A stretch of DNA of 64,000 nucleotides from KBS-83 sp051025295. Lineage in GTDB: Bacteria > Acidobacteriota > Terriglobia > Terriglobales > Acidobacteriaceae. This document shows, piece after piece, positions 25,762 to 33,230 of this stretch (position 1 is the stretch's first letter; each line of letters opens with the position of its first letter). Location: assembly GCA_051025295.1 (NCBI GenBank), contig JBMGJV010000003.1; one strand, written 5' to 3'. The position numbers and the translations under genes are program-made. Below the pieces are notes generated by a model. It worked only from the letters and a program-made list of their open reading frames with translations. It searched no databases and was not told the origin of the DNA.

Positions 25762-27113
25762 GGGACGATCTCCGTGGCGGCAGCAAAGCTGACCTGGTGG
25801 AGGCTGATCCAGACCTGCACGTTCGCGTTGAGCGCGGCCAAGTTGACGGCGCGGTAGTCCTGCAGGGCGTTCAGATAATCGAGCAGTGTCGCGGACCCGT
25901 GACGGTAGCTGTACTCCAGGTTGTCGCGGACTTCATGCGCCTCCTGCAGGTAGTGACCGTTGTAGCGGCGCGCCAGCAGCGTGGCATCCTCGTAGCCGGC
26001 CCACGCCTGATCGACATCGGAGACGACCTGGTTGCGCGCGGCTGTCTCGGCAAAGCGGCTGGACTGGGCTTCGTACTTCGTGCGTGCCTTCTCGCCCTGG
26101 TTGCGATCGAAGATGCGGAGCGGGATGCCGACCTGGAAACCGGCAGAGTTGGCGGTGCCCGCACGATCGTATTCACCCTCGAGCGTCGGGTCTGTGGTGC
26201 CGAGCGCGTAGGCGTACTTCACATTCGCATCGGCCAGCCGCACCGATTGCTGAGCAGCGAGAAAGTCAGGCCGCACGGCGAGCGCCCTCTGCTCGGCATC
26301 GGGCAAAGTCATCGTGATCGTTGGCGGGTCGAGTGAACCGGTGATGTCGAAGCCCGGGCGCGGGCGGTCATAGCCGAGCAGCGTCTGCAACTGCTCCGCG
26401 GACTGGATCAGGTTGGTGTGCGCGTTGTCATAGTCGGACTCGAACTGCGCGAGCTGCAGGTCGAGTCGCTTGAAGTCGGTTGCGCTGATGTCACCGACGC
26501 GCAGTCGCTCACGACTCAGGTCCACGGTGTGGCGGTAGTCGTCGACGTTCTGTCGCGCGAGTTCGAAGGCGCTTTTGGCGGCCAGCATCTGGGTAAAGGC
26601 GGTCCGCACCGCGAGCACCACCTGTCGCTCCTGGTCGGCGTACTGGCTGCGCGTCACGTCCGTTGTGGAGTGAGCGATGTCCAACCGCCAGCGCCGCTTC
26701 TGGCCGCGCTCAAACAGGCGCGAGACCTGGCCGGAGTAGAAGTAAGGATTGTTCGACTGCGCTGCCAGCGAGACATCGGAGCCAACCAGATTGAAGTTGG
26801 GATTCTGGCGCAGGCCGGCCGTGATTTCGGACTGTTTGGTCGCGGTCACGTGCGCCCCTATCGAGAGCAGGTTTGGATTCTGCGTTTTCGCGAGGTCGAC
26901 CGCCTGCTGCATGCTGAGCGGCGCGGGCGCCTGGGCACGAACGGCGACCGGGATGAGCATCGCGACGAAGGCGGCGATGCTGACGGCAAGTCGCTGCGCG
27001 AATGAGCACCCGCCTCGCCCGGTTCGGTTCTCTCGCGTCGGAGCTTCGCGCGTGGGAGAGAGGGATATCGTGTCTTCTTGAAGCAAGTGCACCTCGGTGC
27101 GACAGCACGTCAT
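25758..27113 (-). CDS. TolC family outer-membrane efflux protein
   Basis: An outer-membrane channel of the efflux system. After a signal-like stretch (LAVSIAAFVAMLIPVAVRAQA) come two repeats of the long coiled-coil domain: APLSMQQAVDLAKTQNPNLL, then RVGDISATDFKRLDLQLAQFE, and the second LEYSYRHGSATLLDYLNALQ repeat, typical of CusC/CzcC-type channels. The start is uncertain. ATG 27113 gives about 450 residues with a long basic leader; a TTG at 27086 with GAGGTG just upstream is an attractive alternative, and the frame is open to 27299. First gene of the channel-adaptor-pump operon. Confidence 0.88.
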   Translation of the reverse strand: MTCCRTEVHLLQEDTISLSPTREAPTRENRTGRGGCSFAQRLAVSIAAFVAMLIPVAVRAQAPAPLSMQQAVDLAKTQNPNLLSIGAHVTATKQSEITAGLRQNPNFNLVGSDVSLAAQSNNPYFYSGQVSRLFERGQKRRWRLDIAHSTTDVTRSQYADQERQVVLAVRTAFTQMLAAKSAFELARQNVDDYRHTVDLSRERLRVGDISATDFKRLDLQLAQFESDYDNAHTNLIQSAEQLQTLLGYDRPRPGFDITGSLDPPTITMTLPDAEQRALAVRPDFLAAQQSVRLADANVKYAYALGTTDPTLEGEYDRAGTANSAGFQVGIPLRIFDRNQGEKARTKYEAQSSRFAETAARNQVVSDVDQAWAGYEDATLLARRYNGHYLQEAHEVRDNLEYSYRHGSATLLDYLNALQDYRAVNLAALNANVQVWISLHQVSFAAATEIVP

Positions 27114-27222
27114 GCGGATCGAATGGATCGCTGGGAAAGACAGAGAGTTGTGGCTTCGCGATCTCCGATGGTCTTCAGACACGAACCTGGAGATCTGCGC
27201 CCGGCGACGGAAAGGGCAAGCG

Positions 27223-27642
27223 TCAGGCTGCGGGAGGCGGCCGAGTGTCGATGGTGAGGCGTGCGCCCTCGAGCAGGACAGTTCGCTTTGCCTCCGCAAC
27301 GAGAGGCTCTCCGCGGCTGCTGCTCAGAACGGCCAGCAGCAGGTCAGCGGCAGAGACGGCGAGTGGCAGCACAGCGGGTGCGTGCGGAGCGCCTTCGAGC
27401 GGGTCATGCAGACGCAGCGCTCGCTCGGCTTCCTGCGGAGCCGTGCAGGCAGCCATGTCGTCCGTCATGGAGATGACGGGAAACAGCAGGACGACCAAAA
27501 CCAGAAGAGCCGTGAGCTGCAAGCCGCGGGAGGGAAGCAGGCGCGATGCGCGGCGCGGCTTTGCGGTCCGCGCCTGCCCGGCCCAAGCCGTGAGCAGGGC
27601 AACAACGAGCAACAGCCAGGCGCAATTGAGCAGACTCTCCAC
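27223..27642 (-). CDS. Small membrane protein upstream of efflux operon
   Basis: A 139-residue protein from a GTG start with two hydrophobic helices (NCAWLLLVVALLTAWAG and LQLTALLVLVVLLFPVISM) and an Asp-rich loop (MTDDMAACTAPQEAERAL) after the second, then a Pro/Ala-rich tail. No family name is recognised. It precedes the tolC-like gene on the same strand by about 110 bases and may belong to the efflux regulon. No clear ribosome binding site is seen, so the start could lie downstream. Confidence 0.55.
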   Translation of the reverse strand: MESLLNCAWLLLVVALLTAWAGQARTAKPRRASRLLPSRGLQLTALLVLVVLLFPVISMTDDMAACTAPQEAERALRLHDPLEGAPHAPAVLPLAVSAADLLLAVLSSSRGEPLVAEAKRTVLLEGARLTIDTRPPPAA

Positions 27643-27804
27643 TAGGGCGATTGTAAGACACTGGTGTCACTTTTACGTGAGCAGGTCTCGTCAGATTGTC
27701 TGCTCGGGAGCCTCGGCAGGCGATCGCACGCGTGCAGGATTGACGGTCGCGCAGGGTGCCCGTATGATCTTGAAGGCGCAGTAGTCATGCGCTCCAACCT
27801 GCAC

Positions 27805-27878
27805 TGCCCCCTCGTTCAATGGTAGGACAGCTGATTCTGGATCAGCATATCGGGGTTCGAATCCCTGGGGGGCAACCA
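27805..27878 (+). tRNA. tRNA-Gln (anticodon CTG), integration site of the island
   Basis: A 74-base cloverleaf with encoded CCA. Acceptor TGCCCCC pairs with GGGGGCA, anticodon stem GCTGA/TCAGC-type around TTCTGGA with anticodon CTG, and T loop TTCGAAT. The last 20 bases (27859-27878) recur at 49509-49528, marking this gene as the attB target of the integrase that follows. The tRNA stays intact after integration because the element supplies the identical 3' end. Confidence 0.95.
27859..27878 (+). repeat. attL, left direct repeat of the island
   Basis: GAATCCCTGGGGGGCAACCA, the 3' end of tRNA-Gln including part of the T arm, acceptor strand and CCA. An exact copy occurs 21,650 bases downstream (49509-49528). 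A tyrosine integrase gene begins 175 bases further on, the standard arrangement for tRNA-targeted elements. Confidence 0.92.
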
Positions 27879-27907
27879 GCTTTTGTCTGGCGGTGTCCAC
27901 GCCCGCA

Positions 27908-28044
27908 TGCAGGTATCCACTCCAGGCCCAATGCCTTCAGCCCGTTACCGGATTTCCTGTCTACAGCCGTCTAGGGCAATCAAGCTGAAGCCACGGACAA
28001 TGCAGGTATTCTGCAGGTACGCCAAACTTCCAAAATGTAGGTAT
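27908..28044 (+). repeat. Left cluster of TGYAGGTAT repeats (probable integrase arm-type sites)
   Basis: Four copies of a 9-base word lie between attL and the integrase start: TGCAGGTAT at 27908-27916, TGCAGGTAT at 28001-28009, TGCAGGTAC at 28012-28020 and TGTAGGTAT at 28036-28044. Two more copies lie just inside attR (49445-49465). Direct repeats of this length on both sides of the crossover are how lambda-type integrases are positioned by their N-terminal arm-binding domain. Assignment as arm sites is inferred. Confidence 0.55.
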
Positions 28045-28053
28045 TCTGTCGCC

Positions 28054-29394
28054 ATGGGTACCGGTATGACGAGGAAGCTGACCGACACGAAGGTCGCGAA
28101 AGCAGCGAAGAGGGATAAGGCTTACAAGCTCTCAGATGGAGGTGGTCTGTTCTTGTTTGTAACAGCCACTGGTAGCAAATTGTGGCGCTGGCAGTATCGC
28201 TTCAAAGGCTCACCGAAGTTGATGGCGCTCGGCGCATATCCCGACTTCAGCCTTTCCGAAATCCGCAAGCTCCATGAGGCGATGCGGAATCTGCTCAAGG
28301 GTGGCTCGGACCCAATGCGGACCCGCAGGGCGGAGAAGGATCGCTTCACTCAAACGACGAAGGCACCGACGGTCGTGACGGTCGTGGAGGTGGTGGAGGA
28401 CGGCAGCAGTAAGAAGGTCGTCCAACTCAGTCCTGTCTTGAACAGCTTCTCCTCGGTCGAGGCCGAATGGCGCAAGAAGTGGTCAGCGGACAAGAAACCC
28501 ATCCACGCCGCTGCTGTAGCGGGCCGCATCGAGCGTGACATCCTCCCGTTCCTCGGGCATCGTCCTATTGCCGAGATCGAAGCACCGGAAATTGCTGCCG
28601 TGGCCCTTCGAATCGAGGAGCGGGCAGCGCTGGACGTGGCGCATCGGTCACTGAACACGATGGGGCAGATATTCCGGTTTGGGATCTCCAGAGGATACTG
28701 CCGTCGCAATCCGGCCTCTGAGATCAAGGCCGGTGACTTCCTCAAGGGGCGATCCCCGAAGAACTTCGCTCGCGTGGAGCAGAGAGAAATCCCCGATCTG
28801 CTCTGGGCGATCGAACACTACAACGGGATGCCGGTCACCAAACTGCTGCTGAAGCTGATGGTCAGGGTGTGGGTGCGCACGAGTGAACTGATCCTCTCGC
28901 CTTGGTCGGAGTTCACGTTCCGCGACGGCAAGCTTACCGACACCGTTTGGACGATCCCGGCTGCACGGATGAAAAAGGTGAAGGGCAAGCCAGTACCGCA
29001 CCTAGTACCGCTCTCGCGGCAAGTGATCGTGCTCCTTGAAGAGTTACACGGGTACACGGGGCGCACCAATTGGCTGTTCCCTGGCCAGCGAGATTTGACG
29101 AAATGCATCTCCAACAACACGATTCTGGCTGCCCTGGATTCCATGAAGTATAAGGGCCGCATGACTGGACACGGCTTCCGTGGTCTGGCCTCTACCTGCC
29201 TATACGAGAAGCAGTACCCCCGCGAGCACATCGAGACGCAACTCGCGCACTTGAGCCGCAGCACGGTCTCCGGAGCCTATAACTACGCCGAGTACCTGGA
29301 GCCCCGGAAGGTCATGATGCAGGAGTGGTCCGATCACCTGGACCGCTTGCTCGCGACGAGACTAACAGAATCTCCGACGCTTCACGCCAGATGA
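28054..29394 (+). CDS. P4-type tyrosine integrase
   Basis: Site-specific recombinase of about 446 residues. The N-terminus RKLTDTKVAKAAKRDKAYKL is the DUF4102 arm-binding domain of P4-like integrases; a SAM-like core-binding domain follows (EAEWRKKWSADKKPIHAAAV), then the catalytic domain with Arg in MVRVWVRTSELILSPWSE, HGFRGLASTCL (His-x-x-Arg) and the Tyr region SGAYNYAEYLEPRK. The RHRY set looks complete. A start at 28054 (ATG) or 28066 (ATG) is possible; the frame is open to 27883. Its position beside tRNA-Gln and attL shows it catalysed insertion of the island. The segment around residues 100-125 is a Val-rich linker longer than usual. Confidence 0.93.
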   Translation: MGTGMTRKLTDTKVAKAAKRDKAYKLSDGGGLFLFVTATGSKLWRWQYRFKGSPKLMALGAYPDFSLSEIRKLHEAMRNLLKGGSDPMRTRRAEKDRFTQTTKAPTVVTVVEVVEDGSSKKVVQLSPVLNSFSSVEAEWRKKWSADKKPIHAAAVAGRIERDILPFLGHRPIAEIEAPEIAAVALRIEERAALDVAHRSLNTMGQIFRFGISRGYCRRNPASEIKAGDFLKGRSPKNFARVEQREIPDLLWAIEHYNGMPVTKLLLKLMVRVWVRTSELILSPWSEFTFRDGKLTDTVWTIPAARMKKVKGKPVPHLVPLSRQVIVLLEELHGYTGRTNWLFPGQRDLTKCISNNTILAALDSMKYKGRMTGHGFRGLASTCLYEKQYPREHIETQLAHLSRSTVSGAYNYAEYLEPRKVMMQEWSDHLDRLLATRLTESPTLHAR

Positions 29395-29697
29395 TTGAGG
29401 AGTAGTCCAGACGTCTCTATCGCTCGCACAGAGGTCTCGTCTGTACTGTTCCGCTCATCTGGTTCGCACGCATCTTTCGTGCTCTCCACCATTGCGAATT
29501 CGCCAGAAGGGCACTCACTGTGGCCAGGCAGACAAAGTTATCCACGCTGACTTACTCGCACCGGGGTATTACTCTGATAGAGGTCGCCCGTTCCGTGCCA
29601 GGCTTCGACCCTGGCCCGGGTTGTTAGGACGGCTTGCCTAGTTGAACAACAGCCGTAGGACGGCCCCGGAGTTGCCGCTCCGGGGCCAAACTTCACG
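29395..29697. other. Noncoding gap after integrase, with a strong hairpin
   Basis: No convincing gene in these 303 bases. GGCCCCGGAG (29662-29671) and CTCCGGGGCC (29678-29687) form a perfect 10-bp stem with a 6-base loop, ending 10 bases before the next start codon. There is no T tract, so it is not a clear terminator. It could shield the ribosome site of the following small gene or act as a protein site. Confidence 0.5.
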
Positions 29698-29904
29698 ATG
29701 GATAGAAACCCAGACCGTGTCGGTAAAGAGGTCATCGCAGACCTTGAGGACCTGCGCGATCTGGCGAAGCATGGCGACATCGTTGGCAGTGAAATCGCCG
29801 ACTGTGTGCTCGACGATGTTGCTGCCAGGCTCTGGCGCTCAGGCTTGCTCGACGACCTCATCACGAGAGCGAGCGGCTTCTACTGGCCATCCACGAAATC
29901 TTAG
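29698..29904 (+). CDS. Small acidic helical protein, unknown
   Basis: A 68-residue protein with amphipathic helical composition (DRVGKEVIADLEDLRDLAKH and SEIADCVLDDVAARLWRSG). The codon pattern looks protein-like in this frame, whereas the antisense frame is Ser/Arg-rich noise. No ribosome binding site is obvious, and a strong hairpin sits just before the ATG. No family recognised; an island accessory protein. Confidence 0.45.
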   Translation: MDRNPDRVGKEVIADLEDLRDLAKHGDIVGSEIADCVLDDVAARLWRSGLLDDLITRASGFYWPSTKS

Positions 29905-29992
29905 GGAATGTACGGTGGCTCTACGGAGCACCACCGTAACAGCTACGAAGCTATAACCCTTTTGGCATGATGCACTTGAAGCCCTGTCGCCT

Positions 29993-30478
29993 GTGCTGTA
30001 CACCTGTAGGGTGAATGACTCTGGCACTGTCAGATTACTGCTCGACTACCTACGATCGCGGACCCGACGACTTGAGCGCCGGGACTACCCGAATGGGGAC
30101 ATCAGGTACTGGGGCGAGAGGTCATCGACTCTGCTTTTCTGCCGTGCGACCGGAGTCTGCTCTCTCACTCACCAGGTGACAGCACATGGAACTGAAGACC
30201 TCGCTCTAGCGGCTTCAATCGATATGTACTGGGCGGTTTGCGATTTCCTCCGTGGCGATGCGCCAACAAAGGTCACGTGGCAGGATGAGCCGCTGCTCAC
30301 GCTGCTCCTGCTAGCCGAGCGAGACCGACCGGAGTCCATCGTCCGACTGCTGAGCTATGACATCAGCAAGAACAGGATGATCCGTGCTGATGTCGAATCA
30401 GCGAGCCGGAGTGCAGAAGCGACCCCGACGCAGCATGAAGTCGAGGATCTGACCGATCGCACAGACGATCCCCGGTAG
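29993..30478 (+). CDS. Hypothetical island protein
   Basis: A predicted 161-residue soluble protein. It contains LLLDYLRSRTRRLERRDYPN, a central hydrophobic core (DLALAASIDMYWAVCDFLRG) and a Leu-rich stretch (LLTLLLLAERDRPESIVRLL), then a polar acidic tail. A GTG at 30011 would remove six residues. No known domain is recognised. It is flanked by unknown genes in the accessory region, with lower GC than the chromosome. Confidence 0.45.
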   Translation: MLYTCRVNDSGTVRLLLDYLRSRTRRLERRDYPNGDIRYWGERSSTLLFCRATGVCSLTHQVTAHGTEDLALAASIDMYWAVCDFLRGDAPTKVTWQDEPLLTLLLLAERDRPESIVRLLSYDISKNRMIRADVESASRSAEATPTQHEVEDLTDRTDDPR

Positions 30479-30604
30479 CCGGGCCTGCTCGGCTCTCATG
30501 ATCGCTTCAAGGGTAATCCGGTCAGCTTCGCGCTTACGTGCGTACCGCTGACGACGCATCCTCTGCTCAGCTTCTTTCGCGGTCCCCCTTGATCGAGCGG
30601 TCAT
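30398..30604 (-). CDS. Possible small basic protein
   Basis: A 68-residue frame starting MTARSRGTAKEAEQRM, rich in Arg/Glu in its first half, with a hydrophobic helix (LPGIVCAIGQILDFMLRRG). It overlaps the 3' end of the opposite-strand gene by 81 bases, so at most one of the two may be real there. GGGG lies directly before the ATG. Low certainty. Confidence 0.3.
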   Translation of the reverse strand: MTARSRGTAKEAEQRMRRQRYARKREADRITLEAIMRAEQARLPGIVCAIGQILDFMLRRGRFCTPAR

Positions 30605-30981
30605 CCCCAAACTTGGAGCGCTTATAGACGCGACCGTCCCAGTTACCTATTCCTTTCGACATGAGCCCGATTCTGTCGCAGAGTTCACTTGGTACGAATC
30701 CCTCGCAGGTCGTATCGAGGTGAGTCGAGTCTGATCGAGGCCCCTGAATGCATCCAGAGGCCCATGCTCAATGTGAAACGGCTCGCAGCAACGAATGCAT
30801 GTCGAATGCGAGGTTAAAGGTTACGTGAAGGTTTATCACCAGCGAGATCACGAGCGAGATCGTGATCAGGAAGGTAATCGTAATGACTTTTTGCTGTCGG
30901 TTCGAAGCGGCCATGGATCGATCTTGCCCGCCCACCAGATCGTCCGGTATCAGGGTTTCACCGCAATTTCGGGGATTATTT
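30605..30981. other. Gap containing one possible small membrane-protein ORF
   Basis: The only candidate gene is the 48-residue ORF on the minus strand at 30768-30914 (separate entry). Nothing else is supported in the remaining sequence; short plus-strand frames here have atypical composition. Confidence 0.4.
30768..30914 (-). CDS. Possible single-helix small membrane protein
   Basis: A 48-residue ORF: a short basic start (MAASNRQQK), then about 24 hydrophobic residues rich in Ile, Thr, Leu and Val (VITITFLITISLVISLVINL), then a short tail. This is the profile of a one-pass inner-membrane micro-protein. The ribosome binding site is weak (a purine run GGGCGGGCAAG is distant), and there is no family to compare with. 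Confidence 0.35.
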   Translation of the reverse strand: MAASNRQQKVITITFLITISLVISLVINLHVTFNLAFDMHSLLRAVSH

Positions 30982-31422
30982 TCAGAGCTTCGACCAGTCC
31001 ACCTTGAGTAGGTTCCGCCGGAGCGGTGCGAGCGTCACCCTAGTGCTCCCCTGTCCCCACTTCTTGCGCGTGTCCTCGAAGTCTGCGATCTGCTCATCCG
31101 TCGCGCCGAGGTATCGCAGCATCCTCACCATCGTCTCGTCGGACGGTACGTGCAGCCACGGACCCAGGACCGTCTTGCAATCGACGCGCAACGCATGACA
31201 ATTGATGCCGTCTCTCGGGATGAAGCTCACCATGAGCTCGTAACTGCTGCGGATCACATCGAGCGGCATTCGGCGAAGATTCCCCAACGGGTTCCTGTCT
31301 CCACACAGACTGCACGTCGCACCACCATGCTCCAGCGTGTGATGGTTCGGCCCGGTGCGCCCACCGCACTTCCAACACACCAGGACGGGAGTGAGCCGGT
31401 TCTCGCGCTTGTGCTTGAGCAT
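30982..31422 (-). CDS. Zinc-ribbon-like hypothetical protein
   Basis: A 146-residue protein whose N-terminus holds two Cys pairs, CWKCGG and CSLCGD, about 20 residues apart with a His pair between (NHHTLEHGG), consistent with a small zinc ribbon or HNH-like treble-clef site. The C-terminal half is helical and charged (DETMVRMLRYLGATDEQIAD). Function unknown; it may bind nucleic acid or protein. It lies in the accessory region, divergent from the secreted protein at 31551. Confidence 0.55.
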   Translation of the reverse strand: MLKHKRENRLTPVLVCWKCGGRTGPNHHTLEHGGATCSLCGDRNPLGNLRRMPLDVIRSSYELMVSFIPRDGINCHALRVDCKTVLGPWLHVPSDETMVRMLRYLGATDEQIADFEDTRKKWGQGSTRVTLAPLRRNLLKVDWSKL

Positions 31423-31550
31423 GGGGCCAGCGTATCGCTAAGCCGCCTGTGGAAGGCGAATGGAAGGAGAAGACGTATACTTGCGGCTGCTGTGTACAAC
31501 CGACGCGTAGTCTCTGCACAGATTCGTTAAGAAGGGGATTCCGGCAGCCT

Positions 31551-32003
31551 ATGCGCACACGACTCTCACACCTGTTTCTTGCCTTCGTAGTTACACTCTG
31601 CTCGTTCAAGGCTCATGCTGACACTGACAGGCGAGATGGCAACTGGTGGAACACCAATGAATCCGTCTCCAAGGTTGCTTACGTTGTGGGAGCATTCGAT
31701 GGAATGGAACTCGGGAAGAACTTTTCGATTTGGCTCTCGTTTGAACGCGGTGGAGAAAGCAAGTGCGCGGGAGAAGCGGCTGGGTCATACGACCACTACA
31801 TGCGTCGGTATATGTCCACAGTCACCAATGGGCAGATTAGGGACGGGTTGGACGACTTCTATAAGGATTTTCGCAATCGCTCAATCCTCATTCCAGACGC
31901 CATGTGGATCGTTGTAAGGCAGATCGCGGGTGATTCGAAACCGGATATCGAGCACCTCACCGAGCAGCTTCGCCGCAATGCGCAGGGTCCACTTACAGAA
32001 TAG
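31551..32003 (+). CDS. Exported hypothetical protein
   Basis: A 150-residue protein with signal peptide MRTRLSHLFLAFVVTLCSFKAHA. The mature part contains DGNWWNTNESVSKVAYVVGAF and DGMELG, a motif of small periplasmic proteins of unknown function (reminiscent of Rap1a/Tai-like immunity proteins), followed by a helical region. ATG 31551 is chosen because it gives the signal peptide; the frame is open to 31449. A purine run (AAGAAGGGG) lies about 13 bases upstream. Likely co-transcribed with the membrane protein gene 14 bases downstream. Confidence 0.6.
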   Translation: MRTRLSHLFLAFVVTLCSFKAHADTDRRDGNWWNTNESVSKVAYVVGAFDGMELGKNFSIWLSFERGGESKCAGEAAGSYDHYMRRYMSTVTNGQIRDGLDDFYKDFRNRSILIPDAMWIVVRQIAGDSKPDIEHLTEQLRRNAQGPLTE

Positions 32004-32017
32004 AGGGATGAACTTGC

Positions 32018-32569
32018 ATGGGTCTTGAATGGTCCTTAAGTGACCTAAACGCCTTCTTTCAGGTGCTCTTCTTAGCTTCTGGATTCGGCGTATCGATCGT
32101 GACGCTGATCGTTCTGATTCGATATGCGAAGGATACAAAGACGCTTGCCGAGGTGTCCCTGAGGCAGGAGGAGGAATCAGTCATTCCGTACCTCAGCATC
32201 ACCCCTCGGGACAAGGTGGTGAGCACGATAGAGATAGTTCAGCTCAATGTCCGTAACACAGGAAAGGGTCCAGCGATTGGTATACGTGTCGAAGGAGAGG
32301 AGCGAAGCAGAAACTGGCTCAACACCACACCCACATCAAAGGATGGCAAGGAATGGACCCCCAGTGTCTCAGATGTCGGAGACCTGGGAGTTGGAGATAC
32401 ACGTGTTCTTTCCGGTTGGGTTTTGGTAAGTATCAATCATGGGAAAGCGATCAAGCTGACATACAGGTCTTTGACGGGAAGGCGCTATCAGACGACCTAC
32501 GCCGGGGGTAAGCACGGTCCAGTCACACAAACCTTTAGGAGGCTTGGCGACTCTGAGCGAGAGCGATAG
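32018..32569 (+). CDS. Membrane-anchored hypothetical protein
   Basis: A 183-residue protein with one N-terminal membrane helix (VLFLASGFGVSIVTLIVLI, about residues 16-34), then a charged linker and a beta-rich domain (VQLNVRNTGKGPAIGIRVEG). The N-x-G-x-G-P-A pattern resembles domains found in many bacterial envelope proteins of unknown role. AGGG precedes the ATG at 11 bases. Co-directional with and 14 bases after the exported protein gene. Confidence 0.6.
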   Translation: MGLEWSLSDLNAFFQVLFLASGFGVSIVTLIVLIRYAKDTKTLAEVSLRQEEESVIPYLSITPRDKVVSTIEIVQLNVRNTGKGPAIGIRVEGEERSRNWLNTTPTSKDGKEWTPSVSDVGDLGVGDTRVLSGWVLVSINHGKAIKLTYRSLTGRRYQTTYAGGKHGPVTQTFRRLGDSERER

Positions 32570-32834
32570 GCGAGTACAGCAGCGCAGCCTCCTCCTTGCG
32601 CCGCCGCTCCAGGTCATCGAGCACACGACCATCCGGATCGCCGTACAGCAGCATCGTCCCAGCAGCCGCCTCGAACTGCCCCGCGTTGACGTGAGTGAGC
32701 ACGGTGGGCTGCGCTACCGTTCTGCTTCCCACGTAGAACTCGAAGGACACAAGCGCATCGATCTGGTCCTGCGTGACGATCACCTTCAGGTCGCTCAGCA
32801 GCGGATGCTCAGCCCACGCGATTCTTCCGCGCAC
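32535..32834 (-). pseudogene. C-terminal fragment of a GH24 (phage-type) lysozyme
   Basis: The frame encodes VTQDQIDALVSFEFYVGS, then LTHVNAGQFEAAAG, then DGRVLDDLERRRKEEAALL. This matches the C-terminal half of phage/endolysin GH24 lysozymes (Q-x-DALVSF-x-x-N/YVG, LN-x-G, RR-x-E). The N-terminal half with the catalytic Glu and Gly-rich GYGH block is absent; upstream sequence in the same open frame (to 33110) is unrelated. The segment looks like decayed prophage material and overlaps the neighbouring gene's 3' end by 35 bases. Confidence 0.6.
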
Positions 32835-33220
32835 ATCGCATGCCCGCTCCTCGGTGGTGCCGTGCACGTAGGGAGCCTCTGAAGGGCACCCACAGATCGG
32901 ACCCCGGTGCAGGAGGCAATCATCAGGGCTCCGCGACGGCGAAGCATTGCCCAGTTGAAGTTGGAGGAAGAGCGATTCAGTCCCGGTGACAAGCTGGATT
33001 ACCAAGGCAGTGACCTCATGTCGGGTGCGTTTGACAAACTGCCATCTACTGCCTTCACGAACCAAGAGCATCGCTCGGGTGAATCTGGAGCGTTGGTCAA
33101 GCGTTGGCACGGTACCATACGGCAGCGAGTCTCATTCCGGCTTCCGGCACGGAGCGAGATCAGTAAAAGGCGACCGCAGAAGCAGTAACACTTGGATATG
33201 AAAGTCGGCTGTCGAAGAGA

Positions 33221-33226
33221 AGGAGG
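33221..33226 (+). promoter_or_regulatory. Strong ribosome binding site setting hsdM GTG start
   Basis: AGGAGG with 4 bases to the GTG at 33231. It is a perfect Shine-Dalgarno core and rules out the upstream ATG starts in the same frame. Confidence 0.85.
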
Positions 33227-33230
33227 GATA

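Noticed and set aside
29538..29864. 108-codon minus-strand frame over the small gene at 29698
   Set aside because: Ser/Arg-rich composition; the plus frame is more protein-like.
30795..31007. 70-codon plus-strand frame
   Set aside because: Irregular composition; the antisense 48-codon frame has a convincing membrane helix instead.
32835..33110. Upstream part of the frame carrying the lysozyme fragment
   Set aside because: Not lysozyme-like and overlaps the promoter region of hsdM; retained only as an open frame.
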